Origin: Alphaproteobacteria bacterium
Lineage (GTDB): Bacteria > Pseudomonadota > Alphaproteobacteria > Micropepsales > Micropepsaceae
Length of the DNA stretch: 9,821 nucleotides
Assembly (NCBI GenBank): GCA_025935155.1
Contig: JAICVV010000050.1
Span: 1 to 9,821, forward strand
Direction of reading: 5' to 3'
This document shows, in pieces, positions 1-7,480 of the stretch (position 1 is the stretch's first letter; every line of letters begins with the position of its first letter). Below the pieces are notes generated by a model. That model had not been told where the DNA came from and did no database searches. It saw only the letters and a program-made list of their open reading frames with translations. A program made the translations under genes and the position numbers.

Positions 1-1
1 G

Positions 2-229
2 GCAGAGCGCGTGAAGAAGATCGTGGTCGAGCATCTTAATGTGGATCCCGACAAGGTCACGGAGAACGCCTCTTTTATCGAAGATTTGGGCGCCGACAGT
101 CTCGATACAGTCGAGCTGGTGATGGCGTTCGAAGAAGAATTTGGCATCGAGATTCCCGATGACGCCGCGGAATCCATCGTTACCGTCGGCGATGCGGTGA
201 AGTACATCGACAAGACTCAAGCGGCTTGA
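2..229 (+). CDS. acpP: Acyl carrier protein, 5'-partial
   Basis: AcpP is the small acidic cytoplasmic protein that carries growing acyl chains on a 4'-phosphopantetheine arm for fatty acid, lipid A and phospholipid synthesis. The frame is open to the left edge. The codons before the GTG at 11 read A-E-R, matching the usual start [15 protein letters not shown], so GTG 11 is an internal valine and about four or five N-terminal residues lie outside the window. Seventy-five residues are visible. The phosphopantetheine serine is the AGT at 98-100 in the GADSLD motif, followed by the conserved acidic helix II ([18 protein letters not shown]). Its stop codon shares one base with a possible fabF ATG, the classic acpP-fabF pairing. 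Identity is certain; only the true start is unseen. Confidence 0.97.
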   Translation, partial: AERVKKIVVEHLNVDPDKVTENASFIEDLGADSLDTVELVMAFEEEFGIEIPDDAAESIVTVGDAVKYIDKTQAA

Positions 230-234
230 TGATT

Positions 235-248
235 GGGGCAAACGCCTC
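235..248 (+). other. Small hairpin in fabF initiation region
   Basis: GGGGC (235-239) can pair with GCCTC (244-248), including one G-U pair, around an AAAC loop. It lies between the two candidate fabF start codons (229 and 253) and is followed by CCTCC (248-252), which resembles the anti-Shine-Dalgarno sequence rather than a ribosome binding site. It may influence which ATG is used. The stem is short, so chance is quite possible. Confidence 0.25.
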
Positions 249-252
249 CTCC

Positions 253-1515
253 ATGCGCAGAGTGGTGGTTACGGGACTTGGCCTTGTCACGCCGTTGGCG
301 TGCGGGGTCGAGGAAAGCTGGTCGCGCCTACTGGCTGGCCAATCGGGGGCCCGCGCCATTACCGCTTTCAAGGTCGACGACCTGCCCACCCGGATCGCCT
401 GCACTGTTCCTGTGGGGGACGGCGCCGACGGCACCTACAATGCCGATCAATGGGTCGATTCGAAAGAGCAGCGGCGAGTCGATCACTTCATCACCTTTGG
501 TCTGGCCGCCGCACAGCAGGCATTCGACGATTCGGGCTGGAAACCGCAGACGGAAGAGGAACGCGACGTCAGTGGCGTGCTCCTCGGTTCTGGCATTGGC
601 GGACTGAATGGCATTGCCGAGGCGGCCATTCTTCTAAATGAGAAGGGGCCGCGGAAAATCTCGCCCTTCTTCATTACGGGACGGCTGATCAACCTGCTGT
701 CCGGTTACGCTTCGATCCGTTTCGGTTTCAAAGGGCCAAATCACGCTGTGGTGACGGCCTGCGCCACCGGCGCGCACGCCATCGGCGATGCGGCGCGCCT
801 GATTGCGCTCGGCGATGCCGATGTCATGCTGGCGGGGGGCGCGGAAGCCGCCGTATGCCGCATCGGCATCGTGGGCTTCAGCGCCTGCCGCGCTCTTTCC
901 ACCGGGTTTAACGATACGCCGGAAAAGGCGTCCCGGCCCTACGATCGCGATCGCGATGGTTTCGTGATGGGCGAGGGCGCGGGCGCGGTGATGCTCGAAG
1001 AATACGCGCATGCAAGAGCGCGCGGCGCCAAGATTTATGCGGAGGTCATAGGCTATGGTCTATCCGGCGATGCCCATCATATTACGGCTCCAGCCGAAGA
1101 TGGAGACGGCGGCTATCGGGCCATGAAGATGGCGTTGAAGCGCGCTGATCTTTCACCATCGGATATCGATTACGTGAATGCGCACGGGACATCGACACCG
1201 CTCGGCGATGAAATTGAGTTGCGCGCTGTCGAGCGGCTGTTCGGTAACGCTGCGGGCAAAATGTCGATGTCCTCGACGAAATCGTCGATCGGGCATCTAC
1301 TCGGCGCAGCCGGCGCGGTGGAAGCTGTATTCTCCATTCTTGCCCTTCGGGATCAGATTGTTCCCCCTACGCTCAATCTCGACCATCCGTCAGTGGAAAC
1401 AGAAATTGACCTCGTGCCGCATACGGCAAAGAAGCGCCACGTGAAAGCTGCTCTGTCTAATTCCTTTGGCTTCGGTGGCACCAACGCCTCCCTGATTTTT
1501 GCAGGCGTTCGCTAG
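253..1515 (+). CDS. fabF: Beta-ketoacyl-ACP synthase II
   Basis: FabF condenses malonyl-ACP with acyl-ACP in the elongation cycle of type II fatty acid synthesis in the cytoplasm; FabF also drives the temperature-sensitive elongation of unsaturated chains in E. coli. The 420-residue product begins MRRVVVTGLG, as in family members, and is of usual length. The thiolase-fold catalytic set is complete: Cys170 (TACATG), His311 (NAHGTSTP), Lys343 and His348 (STKSSIGH), with the C-terminal gate loop NSFGFGGTNAS. Spacing of these residues matches E. coli FabF. An in-frame ATG at 229, overlapping the acpP stop as TGATG, would add MIGANASS. I prefer 253 by family alignment, but neither start has a clear Shine-Dalgarno sequence. 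The gene probably shares a transcript with acpP. Confidence 0.96.
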   Translation: MRRVVVTGLGLVTPLACGVEESWSRLLAGQSGARAITAFKVDDLPTRIACTVPVGDGADGTYNADQWVDSKEQRRVDHFITFGLAAAQQAFDDSGWKPQTEEERDVSGVLLGSGIGGLNGIAEAAILLNEKGPRKISPFFITGRLINLLSGYASIRFGFKGPNHAVVTACATGAHAIGDAARLIALGDADVMLAGGAEAAVCRIGIVGFSACRALSTGFNDTPEKASRPYDRDRDGFVMGEGAGAVMLEEYAHARARGAKIYAEVIGYGLSGDAHHITAPAEDGDGGYRAMKMALKRADLSPSDIDYVNAHGTSTPLGDEIELRAVERLFGNAAGKMSMSSTKSSIGHLLGAAGAVEAVFSILALRDQIVPPTLNLDHPSVETEIDLVPHTAKKRHVKAALSNSFGFGGTNASLIFAGVR

Positions 1516-1552
1516 CGACGCCGCCGATTCGGCAAGAAGGTCTCTCACGTAT

Positions 1553-1556
1553 AGGA
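1553..1556 (+). promoter_or_regulatory. Ribosome binding site of mltG
   Basis: AGGA lies seven bases before the ATG at 1564, good Shine-Dalgarno spacing. It is one of the clearer ribosome sites in the window and fixes the mltG start, which also gives a well-formed membrane anchor at the N-terminus. Confidence 0.7.
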
Positions 1557-1563
1557 TCGGGCG

Positions 1564-2655
1564 ATGCGACGGCTTCTGCTCTTCCTCGCTCTGCTGATCG
1601 TCGTGGTTGCTGCTGCATTTGTTGCCGAGCAGTGGGAGTTCTTCGCGCCGGGGCCGCCGGCGCCGCATGGAAATGCGACCATTATCTGGGTCAAATCTGG
1701 CGAGCGTGCCGCCGCCATCGCGCGCGATCTGCAGAATGCCGGCGTTGTAAAGAATGCGGCCCTGTTTCGTTTTGGCGTCTGGCTACGCGGCAAGAACGCG
1801 GCGCTGAAGGCCGGCGAATTTGCCATTTCTTCCCGCGCCAGCATGGCCGGCGTGATGGGCATTCTCACCAGTGGTAAGCCCATTCAGCACAGGATTACCA
1901 TCGCCGAAGGCCTCACCAGCGGGATGATTTTCGACATCCTGCGCAAGAATCCCATTCTGGTTGGAAACGCCGGTGTGGTTCCGGCAGAAGGCAGCCTGCT
2001 GCCTGAGACATACCTTTTCATCCGCGGCACCACACGCGCAGAACTTCTGGCGCGCATGGCGCGGGCCCAGCAGCGGTTTCTCGCAAAACGGTGGCCCAAG
2101 CGGGCAGCCAGCCTGCCTTTCACCTCGCAGGAGGACGCAGTAACTCTTGCGTCCATTGTTGAGAAGGAAACGGCGGTTCCCGAGGAGCGCCGGCACGTGG
2201 CCGCGGTGTTCATCAACCGGCTTAAGGCTGGAATGAAACTGCAATCCGACCCAACAATCATCTATGGGCTGACCAAGGGTTACCCGCTCGGCCGCGGAAT
2301 TCGCGAGAGCGAACTGCAGGCCGCAACGCCCTATAATACCTATGTGATTTCCGGGCTGCCGCCTACGCCGATCTGCAATCCGGGCAAGGCATCGCTCGAG
2401 GCGGTGTTGCAGCCCGAAAACTCAGCCGACCTTTACTTCGTCGCCAATGGGACCGGTGGCCACGTCTTTACCTCTTCCATTCAGGAGCACGAGAAAAACG
2501 TCGCGCGCTGGCGGCAGATCGAGCAAGGAAAAGCGGCCGCCGCGCCCGCGTTACCCCAAGCGATGCCCGCTGCGCCCATGCCTCAAAGCGAGTCGCAATC
2601 GACGAAAACTCCGCTACGGCATCTGACGGTCCGGCACCGGTTTCGGCACCGTTGA
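1564..2655 (+). CDS. mltG: Endolytic murein transglycosylase (YceG family)
   Basis: MltG is an inner-membrane lytic transglycosylase that cleaves nascent peptidoglycan strands and acts as a terminase for glycan elongation. The 363-residue product starts with a single membrane segment (about residues 3-21, MRRLLLFLALLIVVV). A LysM-like subdomain follows (about 37-105), then the YceG catalytic domain (about 110-315). The catalytic glutamate motif is VEKET at 199-203, followed by INRL (217-220), QSDPTIIYG (227-235) and the conserved GLPPTPICNPG (264-274). The start is set by AGGA at 1553-1556. An Ala/Pro/Gln-rich tail follows residue 323. The last residues (LRHLTVRHRFRHR) are basic and atypical, and another frame there looks more protein-like, so the extreme C-terminus may be shifted. 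The gap to fabF is 48 bp, so it is probably in the same operon. Confidence 0.94.
   Translation: MRRLLLFLALLIVVVAAAFVAEQWEFFAPGPPAPHGNATIIWVKSGERAAAIARDLQNAGVVKNAALFRFGVWLRGKNAALKAGEFAISSRASMAGVMGILTSGKPIQHRITIAEGLTSGMIFDILRKNPILVGNAGVVPAEGSLLPETYLFIRGTTRAELLARMARAQQRFLAKRWPKRAASLPFTSQEDAVTLASIVEKETAVPEERRHVAAVFINRLKAGMKLQSDPTIIYGLTKGYPLGRGIRESELQAATPYNTYVISGLPPTPICNPGKASLEAVLQPENSADLYFVANGTGGHVFTSSIQEHEKNVARWRQIEQGKAAAAPALPQAMPAAPMPQSESQSTKTPLRHLTVRHRFRHR
2626..2652 (+). other. Stem-loop at the end of mltG
   Basis: ACGGTCCG (2626-2633) can pair with CGG-C-ACCGT (2644-2652) with one bulged C and a 10-base loop, ending immediately before the mltG stop. A run of six T occurs at 2668-2673, but this is about 15 bases beyond the stem, too far for a standard intrinsic terminator. 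It could be a weak attenuator or mRNA-stability element, or chance in GC-rich coding sequence. Confidence 0.25.
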
Positions 2656-2702
2656 GGGCGCTTCTGCTTTTTTGGACAGAACGGTAAGGTCTGGCATTCA
2701 AT

Positions 2703-2706
2703 GGAG
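2703..2706 (+). promoter_or_regulatory. Ribosome binding site of yicC homologue
   Basis: GGAG lies six bases before the ATG at 2713. It overlaps an upstream in-frame ATG at 2701 and favours 2713 as the start, which gives the family-typical MSLVSMTGFA N-terminus. Confidence 0.6.
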
Positions 2707-2712
2707 TCGCCG

Positions 2713-3600
2713 ATGTCGCTCGTCAGCATGACGGGATTTGCGGAAAATCACGGCGCGCATGGAGACCTGCGCTGGCGCTGGGAGGTGAAGAGTGTCAATG
2801 GACGCGGGCTCGATGTCAGGCTCCGCACGCCGCCTGGATTCGACAGCATCGAGCCAGCGGTGCGGATGCTGGCGGCAGAACGGTTCCGCAGAGGAAATCT
2901 TCAAGCCACGCTCAATTTCGTGCCGCAGGAAGGCGGCCGCAACTTCCGGGTTGATCGGGAAGCGCTTTCCGCAGCCGTCCGTCTGGCCAAAGAGATCGCC
3001 GATCAGACGGGACTTTCGCCCGCGCGAGTGGATGGTTTGCTCGCCCTGAAGGGCATCATCGTTCAGGACGACCCTGCCCCTGCCGATGCGGCGGCGCGCG
3101 CAAGCCGGGATGCCGCGCTGTTGGAGAGCCTCGCGGCAGCATTCGACGCGTTGCGTCGCGCGCGCCGCACAGAGGGTGCCAAGCTCTCCGGCCTGCTGCA
3201 TGGGATGATAGAAGAGATTGGCCGCCTCGGGACAGAGGCATCGGCCGTTGCAGCCGCTCAACCGGCTGCTTTGCGCGAACGCCTTGTGCTGCAAGTCAAA
3301 GAGCTGCTCTCCACACTGCAGCTTCCGGAAGATCGTCTTGCTCAAGAGGTCGCTCTGCTGGCCACCCGAGTGGATGTGCGCGAAGAACTCGACCGGCTGA
3401 ACGCGCACGTGCAGGAGGCGCGCGCTTTGCTGAATTCCGGCGAGGCCGTCGGCCGCAAGCTCGACTTTCTTGCGCAGGAATTCAACCGCGAAGCGAACAC
3501 GCTGTGCTCCAAGGCGGCGGAGATTTCGCTCACCCGCATCGGGCTTGCGTTGAAGCATACTGTCGATCAGTTCCGCGAGCAGGCGCAGAACGTGGAATGA
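2713..3600 (+). CDS. yicC: YicC/UPF0701 family endoribonuclease
   Basis: This is a YicC-family protein. E. coli YicC has been tied to degradation of the small RNA RyhB together with PNPase and has been reported to be an endoribonuclease; its role in this organism is inferred. The 295-residue product has the YicC N-terminal domain (about 1-155), opening with SMTGFA and containing the conserved EVKSVNGRGLDVRLR. The C-terminal DUF1732 region (about 210-295) has the signatures DVREELDRLNAHV and GRKLDFLAQEFNREANTL, ending REQAQNVE. Length is close to E. coli YicC (287 residues). An in-frame ATG at 2701 would add four residues, but the Shine-Dalgarno position supports 2713. The gap to mltG is 57 bp, and the stop overlaps the gmk start as ATGA. 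yicC beside gmk is a common arrangement. Confidence 0.93.
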   Translation: MSLVSMTGFAENHGAHGDLRWRWEVKSVNGRGLDVRLRTPPGFDSIEPAVRMLAAERFRRGNLQATLNFVPQEGGRNFRVDREALSAAVRLAKEIADQTGLSPARVDGLLALKGIIVQDDPAPADAAARASRDAALLESLAAAFDALRRARRTEGAKLSGLLHGMIEEIGRLGTEASAVAAAQPAALRERLVLQVKELLSTLQLPEDRLAQEVALLATRVDVREELDRLNAHVQEARALLNSGEAVGRKLDFLAQEFNREANTLCSKAAEISLTRIGLALKHTVDQFREQAQNVE

Positions 3601-4223
3601 GCGAAATTCTTCGCCGCGGCCTGATGCTGGTGCTGTCCTCGCCATCCGGTGCCGGCAAAACGACGCTTTCGCGGCGCATTCTGGAATCCGATGCAGGAAT
3701 TGTTATGAGCGTATCTGCGACGACACGCGCCAAACGATCGAACGAAGTGGAGGGACGAGATTACGTCTTTGTCTCTCCGGAAGAATTTGAGCGAATGGTC
3801 CGCAACGGCGAATTTCTCGAATACGCGAGTGTCTTCGATCACCAATACGGCACCCCGAAAAAACCCGTGATGGCTGCGCTTGCAGCCGGACGAGATGTGC
3901 TGTTCGACATCGACTGGCAGGGAACGCAGCAATTGAAAGAGCGCGCGCGCGAAGATTTGGTGAGCGTATTCGTGTTGCCACCGTCGCACGAAGAGCTGGA
4001 ACGGCGGCTGAAGACGCGCGCGCAAGACTCAGAAGAAATTGTTGCCGCGCGCATGGCCAAAGCGGCGAGCGAAATTAGCCACTGGCCGGAATACGATTAT
4101 GTGGTCGTCAACGATGACGTGGAGCGCGCGCACGCAAAGGTGCTCGCCATCCTGGAGGCAGAACGCGCGCGGCGGTCTCGCCTCGCCGGCGTCGGTGAGT
4201 TTGTAGCGCAGTTGACGCGGTGA
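3597..4223 (+). CDS. gmk: Guanylate kinase
   Basis: Gmk phosphorylates GMP to GDP with ATP in the cytoplasm. It is the essential step for GTP and dGTP supply and indirectly for (p)ppGpp pools. The 208-residue product (E. coli 207) has the P-loop SSPSGAGKTT (residues 14-23, Lys21). The GMP-binding region has Arg44, Arg47, Glu52, Asp55 and Tyr56 (TTRAKRSNEVEGRDY), then YGTPK (84-88), and the acceptor-side motif DIDWQG (104-109). The lid arginines lie around RRLKTRAQDS (136-145). ATG 3597 overlaps the yicC stop by three bases (ATGA), indicating translational coupling. A longer open frame reaching upstream into yicC lacks family support. The gene is the last of the rightward operon and faces rsmA. 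Confidence 0.97.
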   Translation: MSEILRRGLMLVLSSPSGAGKTTLSRRILESDAGIVMSVSATTRAKRSNEVEGRDYVFVSPEEFERMVRNGEFLEYASVFDHQYGTPKKPVMAALAAGRDVLFDIDWQGTQQLKERAREDLVSVFVLPPSHEELERRLKTRAQDSEEIVAARMAKAASEISHWPEYDYVVVNDDVERAHAKVLAILEAERARRSRLAGVGEFVAQLTR

Positions 4224-4247
4224 TTACGGCGTTTCCTGCGATCTCCT
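4224..4247. other. Convergent gmk/rsmA intergenic gap
   Basis: Only 24 bases separate the two facing stop codons. There is no GC-rich hairpin with a T-run on either strand. The nearest inverted repeat is a 5-bp AGGCA/TGCCT pair just inside the rsmA 3' end (about 4250-4270), without a T tract. Termination must use another mechanism, such as Rho, or the two transcripts overlap. Confidence 0.6.
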
Positions 4248-5117
4248 TCAGGCATGCTCCGCGAGTGCCTCGTAGGCGCGTGCGATCGCTGCGAACTCGG
4301 CGATTGACAACTGTTCGGGACGCGCAGTCGGGCTGATGCCGGCAGCGTTCAGAAGTAGCCCCACTTCCGGGCAGAGAGACTTGAGGCTTTGCCGCAGCAT
4401 TTTACGCCGCTGTTGAAAGGCCGCAGCGGTAATCCTTTCGAGACAGGCAAGTTTCGCCACCGCAACGGGCGCATCAAGCGGATCCAGGCGAACCAAGGCA
4501 GAAGTTATCTTCGGCTGGGGCGTGAACGCGCGCGGGCTCACCTCGAATAGAATCTGCGGCCGCGTCCGCCATTGCGCCAGGACCGAGAGACGGCCGTAGG
4601 ACGGAGTACCCGGTTGCGCCACGATCCGTTCCGCAACCTCGCGCTGGAACATAAGAGTCAGACTTTTCCACCACGGTGGCCATCCTCCGGCGGAAAGCCA
4701 CTTCACCAGCAACGCTGTGCCCAAATTGTATGGAAGATTTGCCGCGACGCGCACTGGACCGCTGACGCGATCCTCAGCCAATAGTGTAGTTTCATTGACT
4801 TTCAATGCGTCGGCGGAGAGGATTTCCAGCCGCCCGGGAAACGCAGCGGCAATTTCCTCAAGGGCCTGTATACAACGAGCATCGCGCTCAACGGCGATCA
4901 CGCGCGCCGCGCCTTCGGCAAGAAGTGCCCGGGTCAGTCCGCCCGGGCCAGGGCCGACTTCATACACTGTGGAGCCTTCAAGCGGACCGGCGGCGCGCGC
5001 AATGCGCCGCGTGAGATTAAAGTCGAGAAGGAAATTCTGCCCAAGCGACTTCCGTGCTGCCAGTCCGTGCGCGGCAATCACGTCGCGCAGCGGCGGCAGC
5101 GGATCAGTCTCGGGCAT
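4248..5117 (-). CDS. rsmA: 16S rRNA (A1518/A1519-N6) dimethyltransferase
   Basis: RsmA (KsgA) dimethylates two adjacent adenines in the 3'-terminal helix 45 of 16S rRNA with S-adenosylmethionine, a late step and checkpoint of 30S assembly. Loss gives kasugamycin resistance in other bacteria. The 289-residue product shows the N-terminal KSLGQNFL (24-31, part of the KsgA signature), the SAM-binding motif [12 protein letters not shown] (53-63), the acidic motif II ERD (77-79), the catalytic motif IV NLPYN (127-131) and the FQREVAERI segment (158-166). The C-terminal rRNA-binding region includes [12 protein letters not shown] (234-245). ATG 5117 gives the family-typical start and overlaps the pdxA end by 14 bp. 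A TTG at 5150 would add 11 residues without family support. It is the last gene of the leftward operon. Confidence 0.96.
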   Translation of the reverse strand: MPETDPLPPLRDVIAAHGLAARKSLGQNFLLDFNLTRRIARAAGPLEGSTVYEVGPGPGGLTRALLAEGAARVIAVERDARCIQALEEIAAAFPGRLEILSADALKVNETTLLAEDRVSGPVRVAANLPYNLGTALLVKWLSAGGWPPWWKSLTLMFQREVAERIVAQPGTPSYGRLSVLAQWRTRPQILFEVSPRAFTPQPKITSALVRLDPLDAPVAVAKLACLERITAAAFQQRRKMLRQSLKSLCPEVGLLLNAAGISPTARPEQLSIAEFAAIARAYEALAEHA

Positions 5118-6081
5118 CGGCCATGCGCGCCGCGAGCTCAATTGCCGCAATCATGCTGCGCGGATCGGCTTTGCCTTTGCCCGCAATGTCGAGCGCCGTG
5201 CCATGATCTGGCGAAGTACGAATGATCGGCAGCCCGAGGGTGACGTTCACGCCTTCCCAGAAGGCAAGTGTCTTGAGCGGGATCAGCGCCTGATCGTGAT
5301 ACATGCAGAGCGCGGCATCGTAGCGCTCGCGCGCAGTTGCATGGAACATGGTGTCGGCCGGCAGGGGCCCCAGCACTTCTGCGCCGGTCCCGCGTAATGC
5401 CTCCACAGCGGGCGCGATAATCTCGTGTTCTTCCAGACCCAACTCGCCTTCCTCGCCCGCATGTGGATTAAGGCCCGAAACGGCGAGTCGCGGCGACGCG
5501 ATACCAAAGTCTCGCGCAAGGGCCTGAAGAACAATCTGTCCGGTTTCCACAATGGCGATCATCGTAACCGCGCGCGCCACTTCCGCGAGGGGAATGTGGA
5601 TCGTGAGCGGCACAACGCGCAGGCCGCTCCCCACAAGCATCATCACCGCGCGTCCGGCACCCGTGATCTTGGCCAAGTACTGCGTGTGGCCTGCGTACTC
5701 GAAGCCGCCCTGCAGCAGCGATGCTTTGTAAATCGGGGCTGTGACCACTGCCGCCGCAGCGCCATTGCGTGCCAGCGCAACGGCTTCGTCAATCGCATCC
5801 ACGACCGCGTGTGTATTGGCCGGATCGGCGCTGCCCGCAACGCGCGGCACCTCAACCGGATGAGACGCTATCAAAGCCGAATCCGGTACATTGGCGCACG
5901 CGCGGAACACCTGCGCGTCGCCCACCAGCTTTAGCGGGCGCGTTCCCGCCGTCCCGTTCAGCGCGTGAAAAGCGGCAACGGCAACCTCCGGCCCTATGCC
6001 GGAGGGCTCGCCCATCGTGATGCAGATGGGCGCATCAGGAAGGATGCGTTCAGCGGATTGCAGCAGAGGCGGACTCGGCAT
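5104..6081 (-). CDS. pdxA: 4-hydroxythreonine-4-phosphate dehydrogenase
   Basis: PdxA oxidises 4-phosphohydroxy-L-threonine with NAD(P)+. The product decarboxylates to 3-amino-2-oxopropyl phosphate, which PdxJ condenses with deoxyxylulose phosphate to make pyridoxine 5'-phosphate. The 325-residue product has the N-terminal signature [11 protein letters not shown] (22-32), TAPIYK (114-119), and the three metal-binding histidines His132 (YAGHTQYLA), His207 (LNPHAGE) and His262 ([12 protein letters not shown]). The C-terminal motif is [16 protein letters not shown] (288-303). All expected catalytic features are present. No ATG, GTG or TTG occurs between the ATG at 6081 and Met23 inside the signature, so the 32-bp overlap with surA is effectively forced. 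It overlaps rsmA by 14 bp at the other end, so coupled translation is likely. Confidence 0.96.
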   Translation of the reverse strand: MPSPPLLQSAERILPDAPICITMGEPSGIGPEVAVAAFHALNGTAGTRPLKLVGDAQVFRACANVPDSALIASHPVEVPRVAGSADPANTHAVVDAIDEAVALARNGAAAAVVTAPIYKASLLQGGFEYAGHTQYLAKITGAGRAVMMLVGSGLRVVPLTIHIPLAEVARAVTMIAIVETGQIVLQALARDFGIASPRLAVSGLNPHAGEEGELGLEEHEIIAPAVEALRGTGAEVLGPLPADTMFHATARERYDAALCMYHDQALIPLKTLAFWEGVNVTLGLPIIRTSPDHGTALDIAGKGKADPRSMIAAIELAARMADARD

Positions 6082-7480
6082 GTTTCAGCGCACGGTCCTC
6101 TGCGGTTTCGATGTTCGCAACGCGCCTCAGATCGCGCAGGTAGCGTCGCGCGTAAACCGTCATTTGCTCCTGATAAAGCTGTTGCTCAACATCATCCCGG
6201 CTTGGCATATGGAAAACCTGCATCACGGGTGCCGGCTTGTCGCAACGCACGATCAGTTCGATGCCCGCCGGCGATTGAAACGGCTGTGTGGTTTGGCCCG
6301 GGGTGGTCTTGGCGAGTGCGGCCCGAATGTCAGGGCTTAAAGACGAAAGCTGCATCTTGCCCAGACTAAAATACATCGCGCCCTTTACGCGGCCGACCAG
6401 TTCCTGGAGGCCTTCGCATCCGGGAATGTGCTGCCGCAGCACGAGTGCGACTTGTGTTGCATTGTCCAGCAAGGATTTCGGCGGCTTCGGACCGATCGGC
6501 AACAGAACACGGGCGAGCGGGAGCTCGTTTGGATTTGCGTTTGCCTGCTGCGCCGCATCGGGAACTTTGGTGCCTTCGGGCTCGTAGCGCATGCGAAGCA
6601 TCAAGAGATAGTAACCGCCGGAGGCCTTGATCGGTCCTGCGACTTCGCCCGGGTGCATTTTTTCGAGGGCGGCGTTCAGTTCCGGCACCAATTGCCCGTC
6701 TTGCACAATGCCAAGATCGCCGCCGGCCGCGGCTGTCGGGTTTTGGCTGAACTGGCGCGCGACCGCATCGAACGGAGCGCCGCCGTGGATTTGCTCAAGC
6801 AGGCCTTGCATATTTTTCAACACCTGCGCGTCCTGTTCAGGACTGTCCACTGCCTGGAAAATCTCCGCCGCCCGAAAGTGCGGCTTGTTCGCGCCTGCGG
6901 CGATGCGCTTCATCTCGGCATCGACATCTTCCGGCGAGATGGTGACGCGATCGCCGTATTGGTCCTGCACGGTTTTCGTCCAGGCGATCTGCGCGGCGAG
7001 TTGGCTGCGAAACGTCGCCATCTCCACATGCGCCGAGTCCAGCAGGTTTTTGATCTGCTCAAGGGTGAGATGATTGTCCTGCAAAATGCTGTTGATCGCC
7101 TTGTCGACTTCTGCAGTACTGACCGAAATTTTCTTTTTCTGCGCCTCAAGCACCTGCAGGCGCTCCGTCTCGAGTTGCGTCAGCACCTGACGGCGAATGG
7201 CTTTCATATTGTCGGCGTTGGGGTGAACGCCTGAGGTGGCCAGAAACATCGCAACGCGCTGGCGGAGGTCATAATCGGAAATGACCGAATCGTTGACAAC
7301 CGCCGCGACACCGTCATTGGCATTGTCGTTCGACATATACTGTTCCGTCCCTGCAGCTGAGGCTGCCGATGCCGGAGAGGCGGGGTGCTTCGCAGACGGA
7401 GCCGCACTTGCAACAGCCATGGAAGCCGAGAAAAAAATCACTGCTCCAAAGGAAGAACACAGAAACTCTCGAAAATTCAC
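6050..7480 (-). CDS. surA: Periplasmic chaperone / peptidyl-prolyl isomerase SurA
   Basis: SurA escorts unfolded outer-membrane proteins, including LptD, through the periplasm to the BAM complex. With the GTG start at 7480 the protein has 476 residues. A signal peptide covers about 1-26 (MNFREFLCSSFGAVIFF, cleavage probably after AVASA), followed by an Ala/Ser/Pro-rich linker. The SurA N-terminal domain covers about 57-190 (VAAVVNDSVISDYDLRQRV). A first parvulin domain lies at about 199-300, with GGDLGIV (253-259) and the ends typical of PpiC. A second, weaker parvulin-like domain lies at about 320-415. A C-terminal helix completes the chaperone core. A TTG at 7540 would put 20 Arg/Pro-rich residues before the signal peptide and is rejected. 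The mature part has two cysteines, 355 and 413, both around the second domain. The gene lies 90 bp after lptD and overlaps pdxA. Confidence 0.93.
   Translation of the reverse strand: MNFREFLCSSFGAVIFFSASMAVASAAPSAKHPASPASAASAAGTEQYMSNDNANDGVAAVVNDSVISDYDLRQRVAMFLATSGVHPNADNMKAIRRQVLTQLETERLQVLEAQKKKISVSTAEVDKAINSILQDNHLTLEQIKNLLDSAHVEMATFRSQLAAQIAWTKTVQDQYGDRVTISPEDVDAEMKRIAAGANKPHFRAAEIFQAVDSPEQDAQVLKNMQGLLEQIHGGAPFDAVARQFSQNPTAAAGGDLGIVQDGQLVPELNAALEKMHPGEVAGPIKASGGYYLLMLRMRYEPEGTKVPDAAQQANANPNELPLARVLLPIGPKPPKSLLDNATQVALVLRQHIPGCEGLQELVGRVKGAMYFSLGKMQLSSLSPDIRAALAKTTPGQTTQPFQSPAGIELIVRCDKPAPVMQVFHMPSRDDVEQQLYQEQMTVYARRYLRDLRRVANIETAEDRALKHAESASAAIR

Noticed and set aside
2626..2673. Intrinsic terminator after mltG (stem-loop plus six T)
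   Set aside because: The T-run starts about 15 bases after the stem, too far for the standard mechanism, and the stem has a bulge and a 10-base loop.
2672..2699. Promoter-like TTGGAC and GCATTC boxes with 16-base spacing upstream of yicC
   Set aside because: The -10 match is poor and the implied start site would fall at or after the ribosome binding site, so readthrough from mltG is a simpler explanation.
2698..3645. Open frame of about 315 codons on the - strand covering the whole yicC homologue
   Set aside because: It is a shadow of a clear YicC-family gene. The product is low-complexity, rich in Arg, Ala and Gln, with no family signature.
3944..3951. Alternating GC run in gmk as a Z-DNA or repeat element
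   Set aside because: It is a short run within codons for Arg-Ala-Arg-Glu and is expected from GC-rich codon use.
6428..7234. Open frame of about 268 codons on the + strand, antisense to surA
   Set aside because: It mirrors the surA coding frame and shows no domain, ribosome site or independent context.
7430..7480. Cysteine 8 in the SurA signal region as a lipobox
   Set aside because: REFLC lies before the hydrophobic core and lacks the small residues required at -1 and -3. A normal signal-peptidase I site (AVASA) follows the core.
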